A stretch of 11,072 nucleotides of DNA from JBLHKS01 sp047620505 (GTDB taxonomy: Bacteria > Verrucomicrobiota > Verrucomicrobiia > Verrucomicrobiales > DEV007): contig JBLHKS010000226.1 in the NCBI GenBank assembly GCA_047620505.1, forward strand, positions 1 to 11,072, written 5' to 3'. Both the position numbers and the translations under genes were made by a program. Under the pieces are notes generated by a model. It did not search any database. It saw only the letters and a list, made by a program, of their open reading frames with translations, and was not told the DNA's origin. Shown here one piece after another: positions 5,951-11,072 of this stretch (position 1 is its first letter; every line of letters starts with the position of its first letter).

Positions 5951-7423
5951 ATGGACGAAAAACCCCGCCAGCCCGCGAATTCTCCCGACGAACGCCCGAC
6001 GAACCAACGTTGGGGCGTTTTTGCGATGGTTTTTGGCACGTCCTGGCTGCTTTACCTCCATCGCTACGCATTCGGCTTCATCAAGCCGGCCATCGCAAAA
6101 ATTCCTGCTTTCAATGAGGAACAGGTCGGAATCTTAAAGCAAACGTTCGCCATGGGGTCCGCTTTCGGGCCGTTTTCGTTTGGCAACGGCGGTGCCGGAG
6201 CCGCGGTGAACGCGATGGCGGAGAATCTCGTCGCCCGACCGGGCTACTCCAATCTGGAGCTCGGGATTCTCGACAGCTGCTTCAGCCTGAGCTACTCGCT
6301 GAGCCAGTTCGCCCTCGGACCGGTAACCGACATCCTCGGAGTCCGGTTGATGCTTCCCATCTTGATGTTGCTCTGGATCTTCGGTTTTTTGATGATCGCC
6401 TGGGCACCGTCATTTTTCTGGCTGAAATCAGCTCAGGTGTCCCTCGGGCTCGGGCAATCCGTTGTCTTCGGGAACATCAATCGCGCCTCGCGAATCTGGT
6501 TTCCGAACCGCATTCGGACAACCCTCCAAGGCCTGGTCGGCGTTTTCGCCGGTCGTGCGGGAGGGATGTGTTCGGGGCTGATTTTCGGGTCACTCTTGAT
6601 TGGCATGCTTGGGCTCGACTGGCAAACAGCCGTCTATCTCTTCGCCGGCGCGGGCTTGATGCATGCCGTGATCGTCATCGTCTTTTATCGCAACTCGCCG
6701 CATGGCCATCCGGGCGTGAACGCGGCAGAACTGGCTCTGCTCCCGGACGACACCGACTCAAACGGCGCGAAAAAAATGCGCGTTGGCGAGATGCTCCGCA
6801 GCCTCAGCCCGAGGGGGTTCGCCAATCTCGGGCTTCTCAGCGTTTCCTCGATCCTCAGCGTGATCGCTGACAGTATTTATTCAGGCTGGATCCCGACGTT
6901 CGTGTCCCAGGAACACGGCATGAATTACAAACAGATGGGGGTGATGGCCGCGCTTCCGCTCGCTGGTGGCGCAATCGGCGGATTTCTCGGAGGCTACCTC
7001 AACGACTTGGCCATCAGACGCACTGGCAACCGGCGTTGGTCGCGCAGCGGCGTCGCCTTCGCAGGCAAAGGCATGGCCGCCATTCTGCTGTTCGTCGCCC
7101 TGATCTGGTACGATCGCCCATACGTTTTCTGTTCGCTGCTGTTCTTCGTGAAACTCTTCGGCGACTGGAGCCTCGTCACCAGTTGGGCGGTCGTCACCGA
7201 CATCGGCGGAAAAGCAACAGCGACGATTTTTTCGTTCAACAACGCGATCGCGATTCTCGTCGGCGGAACCCTCGCACCGCTGCTGTTCGGCTACATTTCG
7301 GACGAGTTCAGTTGGAAAATCGTATTCATCACCGCGGCCGTCGTTTACGCGCTCTGCGCAGTTTCCTGGCTTTTCATCAACTGCACGATTCCCATGATCA
7401 AAGAAAAACCCAAAGCTCCGTGA
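5951..7423 (+). CDS. Major facilitator superfamily transporter
   Basis: This is an inner-membrane secondary transporter of 490 residues with about 12 hydrophobic segments, in the style of anion/organic-acid or sugar-acid symporters. TM1 is about 21-44 (GVFAMVFGTSWLLYLHRYAF). The MFS motif A after TM2 is intact at 123-132 (GPVTDILGVR). The second half starts near 290, after a central hydrophilic loop (about 253-285), and has a related GGYLNDLAIRRTG segment between TM8 and TM9. The loop between TM1 and TM2 is unusually long. It contains FNEEQVGILKQTFAMGSAF (54-72) and then YSNLELGILDSCFSLSYSL (99-117), which look like two versions of the same pre-TM2 segment. Its stop overlaps the start of the next gene (GTGA), so the two probably act in one pathway. 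The partner being a lactonase-like protein hints at a sugar-derived substrate, which is inference. An in-frame stop lies upstream, so this is the first possible ATG. Confidence 0.9.
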   Translation: MDEKPRQPANSPDERPTNQRWGVFAMVFGTSWLLYLHRYAFGFIKPAIAKIPAFNEEQVGILKQTFAMGSAFGPFSFGNGGAGAAVNAMAENLVARPGYSNLELGILDSCFSLSYSLSQFALGPVTDILGVRLMLPILMLLWIFGFLMIAWAPSFFWLKSAQVSLGLGQSVVFGNINRASRIWFPNRIRTTLQGLVGVFAGRAGGMCSGLIFGSLLIGMLGLDWQTAVYLFAGAGLMHAVIVIVFYRNSPHGHPGVNAAELALLPDDTDSNGAKKMRVGEMLRSLSPRGFANLGLLSVSSILSVIADSIYSGWIPTFVSQEHGMNYKQMGVMAALPLAGGAIGGFLGGYLNDLAIRRTGNRRWSRSGVAFAGKGMAAILLFVALIWYDRPYVFCSLLFFVKLFGDWSLVTSWAVVTDIGGKATATIFSFNNAIAILVGGTLAPLLFGYISDEFSWKIVFITAAVVYALCAVSWLFINCTIPMIKEKPKAP

Positions 7424-8397
7424 AACTGACGATTTGCCTGTTTTTGTTTATTCCCATCGCGCTTTCCGCCCAGCAGCTGCTGATCGATGGCGAGGAACTC
7501 GAGACGCTCTGGGAAGAGGGCGGCTTCACCGAAGGCGCGGCCTCTGGTCCTGACGGAAGCCTCTATTTTTCCGACTTCGCCCAGCCGTTTGATTCCGGCC
7601 CGGCGCGGGTGATGAAGTTTGATCCGAACACGAAGAAAATCAGCGTCCACTGTCCGGACAGCGGGATGGGAAACGGGCTGATGTTCACGCGAGACGGCCG
7701 CTTGATTGGCTGCACAGCTTCTCCGGCAGGCGGGCATCGCGCGCTGGTCGAGTTCAAGCCGGACGGCAAGGTCGAGGTGATCGCCGGGAAGTTCGAGGGC
7801 AAACGTTTCAACTCGCCGAACGACATCGTGATCGATAGGAAAGGCCGAATTTATTTCACGGATCCCAAGTACGTCGGGCCCGAGGAGATGGAGCTGGACA
7901 GCTTCGACGTCTACCGGCTCGACCCTGACGGAAGCCTCAAAGTCGCGACTACCGCGATTGATAAGCCGAATGGAATCATCCTCTCGCCCGATCAAAAAAC
8001 GATCTACATCGCCGAAACCGACAACGGATCGGCCAAAGCCGATATCGAGAAAAATCCAACGCGAGGCCGGATGACTCTGAACGCATTTCCAGTCGATAAA
8101 ACCGGCGATCTCGGTGAGAAGCGCGTCGTCGCGGACTTTGGCGATCAGCTCGGTGTCGACGGAATGACCATGGACACCGAAGGCCGAATTTACGCGGCAG
8201 TTCGGTCGGATCCGGGCTTTGGGATTTACATTTTCTCGCCAGAAGGCAAGGAACTCGGTTATATCAAAACGCCGATCTTGCCAACGAACTGCTGCTTCGG
8301 CCGCGGCGACGAAATCAACCGACTTTACATCACGGCGGGCGGCGGATTTTATCGAATCAAGACGAACGCGACGGGCTATCATCCGGCGATCGATTAG
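7420..8397 (+). CDS. Secreted SMP-30/gluconolactonase/LRE family protein
   Basis: This is a six-bladed beta-propeller of the SMP-30/gluconolactonase family, 325 residues, probably exported. The start is a GTG whose last bases overlap the transporter stop. This yields a signal peptide, MKLTICLFLFIPIALSAQQ, with likely cleavage after LSA. Metal and catalytic residues of the family are visible: E38 in GFTEGA, N134 in NSPND, N184 in KPNG and D247 in GVDGM. Repeating blade motifs include PDGSLYFSDF, RDGRLIGC, RKGRIYFTDP and TEGRIYAA. The known reaction of the family is divalent-metal-dependent hydrolysis of sugar lactones or related esters. The real substrate here is unknown. Co-translation with an MFS transporter suggests that it processes a compound in the periplasm or outside and the transporter takes up the product. 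The 3' end overlaps the convergent transporter gene by 41 bp. Confidence 0.9.
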   Translation: MKLTICLFLFIPIALSAQQLLIDGEELETLWEEGGFTEGAASGPDGSLYFSDFAQPFDSGPARVMKFDPNTKKISVHCPDSGMGNGLMFTRDGRLIGCTASPAGGHRALVEFKPDGKVEVIAGKFEGKRFNSPNDIVIDRKGRIYFTDPKYVGPEEMELDSFDVYRLDPDGSLKVATTAIDKPNGIILSPDQKTIYIAETDNGSAKADIEKNPTRGRMTLNAFPVDKTGDLGEKRVVADFGDQLGVDGMTMDTEGRIYAAVRSDPGFGIYIFSPEGKELGYIKTPILPTNCCFGRGDEINRLYITAGGGFYRIKTNATGYHPAID

Positions 8398-9643
8398 CAG
8401 CGAGCCGAGGCTCTTTGATGGTTGTCAGGATCGCGATTGAGATCAAAATCGCAACGCCAGCAGCGATCGAAAATGGGGCGAATCCTTCAAAGTTAAGATG
8501 GATCGCCCACGCGACTGCCGCGCTCACAAAAGCGGCGGGAACCATCGCGAAATTATAGAGCGCGAAGTAGGCAGGACGGCGACGGCTCGGGCTGATTTCG
8601 ATTCCGAGCGTCTGGTCGCCGATGTGCAATAAAAACAGGCTCATTCCGAACAAAAAAAACGACGCGAGGAAACCCGGGTAGCTCTGATTCACGGCCAGCA
8701 ACACGCACAGTCCGATTTGAAGCGCTTTCGCAAGAATCAGGATCCGCTTGCCGCCAAAACGATCCCCAAGCCAGCCGCCGATCACATTTCCAACGATTCC
8801 GCCGAGCATCTGCGCCATGACGAAATCGCCAAGCACACTTTCCGGTTTTTGAGTTACGTCGAGAGCTGTGATCGAAAGAAACGGGGCCAGAATCATGAAA
8901 CCGTAACCCGTGAACCGAACCATCAGCATCCGGCGAAATGGGGATCGCTTCCGGATGATCTGGCCGTAAATCTGGAGGCGATGACGGTACCAGTGACCTT
9001 GAACGGGCTCGGGTTTTGGGAAATCCGTCTCACGTAGAAACAAAAAGGCGACCATGCTCAAACTGAGGAAAGCGAAGGTCAATCCGTGGAGCACGGCGTA
9101 CCCAAATGTACCCGGCCAGGTTTCGAGAACCCAGTGAATTGAAAGTCCAGCAGCGATGCCGATGAGCGAGCCGATGATGAATCGGACAGCCCAGCCTGAG
9201 GCGCGTTTGTGCTCCGGAATCAAGCGAGTGACCAGCTCCATCCAGGCAGGAATCGCGACGCTTCCGGCGAGACCGGAGACGACGGGCGTCAGGATCACAA
9301 TCCAAGGTATGGCCGCTGGATGCGATTTCCAACAGAGGGCAATCGCGATCGCGGCGAACAAGTAAGGCAGGCGCTGGATCGCCCCAAAAAAGGCGATGAA
9401 TGGAAAGAGCCGCTGTCTGCGTTCAACCAGCGGAGTCGCGAATGGGCCAGGAAGGAAGAAGCAGATGAAAAGGAGGCTCGGAGCCAGCGCGATCGCCCAG
9501 GTTGGCCCGCCGAGATCCCGAATCATCGGCGGCAGTACGGTATCAGCCGCGACGAAAGCCAAGCCGCCTCCGTAGAGCCCGCCTTCGAGACAGTGAAGAA
9601 GGTAGTTTCGGCGCTGGAGCGGGGTCATTCGATTGCCGCGCAT
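8357..9643 (-). CDS. Major facilitator superfamily transporter (second, unrelated)
   Basis: This is a 428-residue polytopic membrane protein with about 12 hydrophobic segments. The N-terminus is short and basic (MTPLQRRNYLLHCLEGGLYG from the second Met). The MFS motif A is clear in the second half, GWLGDRFGGKR (290-300), between TM8 and TM9. The equivalent in the first half, TPLVERRQRLF (70-80), is degenerate. The GGLYGGGLAFVAADTVLP opening with a poor first motif A resembles MFS proteins of unknown substrate common in soil bacteria. It is not close to the transporter at 5951. The start is uncertain between ATG 9643 and ATG 9628, neither with a good ribosome site. It is divergent from the secreted-protein gene and overlaps the lactonase gene tail to tail. 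No substrate can be inferred. Confidence 0.85.
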   Translation of the reverse strand: MRGNRMTPLQRRNYLLHCLEGGLYGGGLAFVAADTVLPPMIRDLGGPTWAIALAPSLLFICFFLPGPFATPLVERRQRLFPFIAFFGAIQRLPYLFAAIAIALCWKSHPAAIPWIVILTPVVSGLAGSVAIPAWMELVTRLIPEHKRASGWAVRFIIGSLIGIAAGLSIHWVLETWPGTFGYAVLHGLTFAFLSLSMVAFLFLRETDFPKPEPVQGHWYRHRLQIYGQIIRKRSPFRRMLMVRFTGYGFMILAPFLSITALDVTQKPESVLGDFVMAQMLGGIVGNVIGGWLGDRFGGKRILILAKALQIGLCVLLAVNQSYPGFLASFFLFGMSLFLLHIGDQTLGIEISPSRRRPAYFALYNFAMVPAAFVSAAVAWAIHLNFEGFAPFSIAAGVAILISIAILTTIKEPRLAANRSPDDSPSRSS

Positions 9644-9648
9644 TGAAG

Positions 9649-9667
9649 TCGGAAATTCAAATTCCGA
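9649..9667. promoter_or_regulatory. Operator-like palindrome between divergent genes
   Basis: TCGGAAATTCAAATTCCGA is a 19-nt near-perfect palindrome: two 9-nt arms with 8 of 9 positions complementary around a central C. It sits 5 nt before the minus-strand transporter ATG and 10 nt before the first possible ATG of the plus-strand gene. Its position between two divergent starts fits a dimeric repressor site. No adjacent regulator gene is visible. Confidence 0.35.
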
Positions 9668-9710
9668 AAGGCCGAAGATGTCGCTTGCTGAATTTCAGCT
9701 CATCGGTGAA

Positions 9711-11072
9711 ATGCTTCGGTTCGTGAAATTCGTTCTTCTTTGTTTCCTTCTTTCCTCAGCCTCCCTCTGCTTCGCCGGCGAGGATCCGAAGCTCCCGCCT
9801 TACGACTGGTCTGAGTATCCGCGCTACAATCTGGATTTCGATTACGCTCCGATTGAGGGCTGGCGCATCGAAAAAGTCGCACGCGGGAAGCACGAAGTTT
9901 TTCTCCGCGAAAGTGGGCGCTCGCGCAAGGCAAACGGCATGGCGAGCAAAGATAACCCGATGGTTCGCGGCCAGGATGAGGACCTTTTCCTTCTGCATTT
10001 CGACTACGACGCGTATCGAAAAATCGGTGGCCCGCCGATTCCAGGAATCGCAAAAAACAAAGATCGACCTGTGTTTCTCGGCTGGGATTTCCACGATTTT
10101 TCCAAGCGTTACAACCGCTGGACCGGCGAAAGCGGCTTCAGCCGGAAGTTTATCATTCCAGGCGAGTTCAGCGGGATCGACGCCGAGCCGCTGAACGTGC
10201 GGACGTTTCATGTCGAGCCGAAGTCAGCCGAAGCCAACTGGCAACGATTTCTGCTTCCGGTCGTGACGGCCGAGGGCATGGGCGATTTCATGATCGTTAA
10301 CTCGTTTGATCGAGGCGGGATGACGGTCGGTTTCATCCAGATGGCGGCGCACACGCCTAACGACCTGATTCCGATGATGAAGCACCTGATTGGAAGCGAG
10401 AAGCTCCGAGGCGACAAGTACGCCGATCCTCGTAGGTGGTTTCCTGAGCTGGGAATCACGAAAACTGGCGAGCTGGGATTTCGTAAGACCGGGACCAAGG
10501 GCGAATTCGTCTCGCTGGAGAAACCAACGCCGAATCGAAATTCGAACGAGGGCTTCCGGCGCGTTCCCGCGTGGGCTTCGTGGTATCGTGAGGATTTCGT
10601 TAGGTTCTGCAATCCGGATTGCACGGAGATCAACCGAGCTGAGCTGCATTTCGCTGCGCGCTGGCTGATGTGGTCGATGTCGCCGAAAATGCGCGACGCC
10701 CAGGTGAAGCCGTCGAAGGACAACGTGATTCGGACGCTCGTGAAACTCGATGTCAGCAAGAAATCGGTCACCGCAGCCGACGCCGCGATTGCAGCCGTGA
10801 TTCTGCACTGGAACGACAGCCAGGTTTACCAAGCGAAAGTCCAGCAGCTGCTGGCTCAGCCCAATCCAGTGACTTCGTTCCTTGGAATGGAATCGAGAGC
10901 AGGCAAGCCAGGTGCGGTCGAAAAATACGGCAAGCTTCTCTGCAAAGAATCAAGCTGGTTCAAGGGAGCGTCGGATGCGGAACGGCAGATTCTGAACAAC
11001 CGAATTGGCTCAGTTCGTTTGGTTTTCGAGGAAAATCCCGGACTGCTTGAACGACTCAAGAAGCTGAAGTTT
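9711..11072 (+). CDS. Secreted protein of unknown function, 3' end outside the window
   Basis: The frame is open from here to the last base (454 codons, no stop), so the gene is partial. From ATG 9711 it begins with a good signal peptide, MLRFVKFVLLCFLLSSASLC then FAGED, with likely cleavage after CFA. An earlier in-frame ATG at 9678 has a better-placed AAGG but adds 11 residues before the signal. The mature part is rich in aromatic residues (PPYDWSEYPRYNLDFDYAP). A central stretch, TAEGMGDFMIVNSFDRGG (186-203) then MTVGFIQMAAHTPNDL (204-219), has a Glu followed some 20 residues later by GFIQ, a spacing reminiscent of lysozyme-like or transglycosylase-like folds. That is a weak resemblance. 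A later region (about 300-450) is mostly helical and charged. I do not recognise the family. Confidence 0.8.
   Translation, partial: MLRFVKFVLLCFLLSSASLCFAGEDPKLPPYDWSEYPRYNLDFDYAPIEGWRIEKVARGKHEVFLRESGRSRKANGMASKDNPMVRGQDEDLFLLHFDYDAYRKIGGPPIPGIAKNKDRPVFLGWDFHDFSKRYNRWTGESGFSRKFIIPGEFSGIDAEPLNVRTFHVEPKSAEANWQRFLLPVVTAEGMGDFMIVNSFDRGGMTVGFIQMAAHTPNDLIPMMKHLIGSEKLRGDKYADPRRWFPELGITKTGELGFRKTGTKGEFVSLEKPTPNRNSNEGFRRVPAWASWYREDFVRFCNPDCTEINRAELHFAARWLMWSMSPKMRDAQVKPSKDNVIRTLVKLDVSKKSVTAADAAIAAVILHWNDSQVYQAKVQQLLAQPNPVTSFLGMESRAGKPGAVEKYGKLLCKESSWFKGASDAERQILNNRIGSVRLVFEENPGLLERLKKLKF

Noticed and set aside
7036..7419. Extended N-terminus for the lactonase gene beginning at ATG 7036
   Set aside because: The extension lies inside the transporter gene, is arginine-rich shadow sequence, and would bury the signal peptide.
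7345..8382. 345-codon minus-strand open frame opposite the lactonase gene
   Set aside because: The opposite strand encodes a signal peptide and all SMP-30 motifs. This frame has no recognisable domain.
1..11072. CRISPR array, insertion sequence, rRNA or integrase
   Set aside because: No regularly spaced repeats, transposase or integrase motifs, or rRNA sequence were recognised on either strand.

Overview
The window is bacterial DNA of moderately high GC with densely packed genes. I could not identify the organism directly. The two transporters, the secreted SMP-30-type lactonase and the secreted protein of unknown function are a mix often seen in Verrucomicrobiota or Planctomycetota. That assignment is inference from gene style; there is no rRNA or other marker here.

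Layout. (1) Positions 1-438: a short minus-strand gene of unknown function that looks like a winged-helix N-terminal domain and ends early. (2) Positions 439-952: about 500 bases with no convincing gene, only ORF scraps. (3) Positions 953-5413: a compact four-gene minus-strand operon for phosphonate biosynthesis, read in the order phnW (2-aminoethylphosphonate transaminase), a class I SAM-dependent methyltransferase, pepM (phosphoenolpyruvate mutase with an N-terminal nucleotidyltransferase-like domain) and ppd (phosphonopyruvate decarboxylase). The junctions are 33 nt, 4 nt and a 4-nt overlap. (4) Positions 5414-5950: a second gene-poor stretch with a hairpin, a second inverted repeat and a short plus-strand relic. 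(5) Positions 5951-8397: a plus-strand pair, an MFS transporter translationally coupled to a secreted SMP-30/gluconolactonase-family protein. (6) Positions 8357-9643: a second, unrelated MFS transporter on the minus strand, overlapping the lactonase gene tail to tail by 41 bp. (7) From 9678 or 9711 to the end: a plus-strand gene for a secreted protein of unknown function that runs off the window, divergent from the second transporter across a tiny intergenic region with a near-perfect palindrome.

How the genes fit together. PepM converts phosphoenolpyruvate to phosphonopyruvate. Ppd pulls that unfavourable equilibrium forward by decarboxylating it to phosphonoacetaldehyde. PhnW, run in the amination direction, gives 2-aminoethylphosphonate. 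The methyltransferase sits inside the operon, so a methylated phosphonate is the obvious hypothesis. The nucleotidyltransferase-like domain of PepM has lost recognisable forms of its signature motifs, so CMP activation of the phosphonate by this protein looks doubtful. The best lead in the window is therefore this minimal aminoethylphosphonate-plus-methyltransferase cassette, which lies between two gene-poor stretches that may be relics of insertion. The right half looks like ordinary uptake and catabolic genes.
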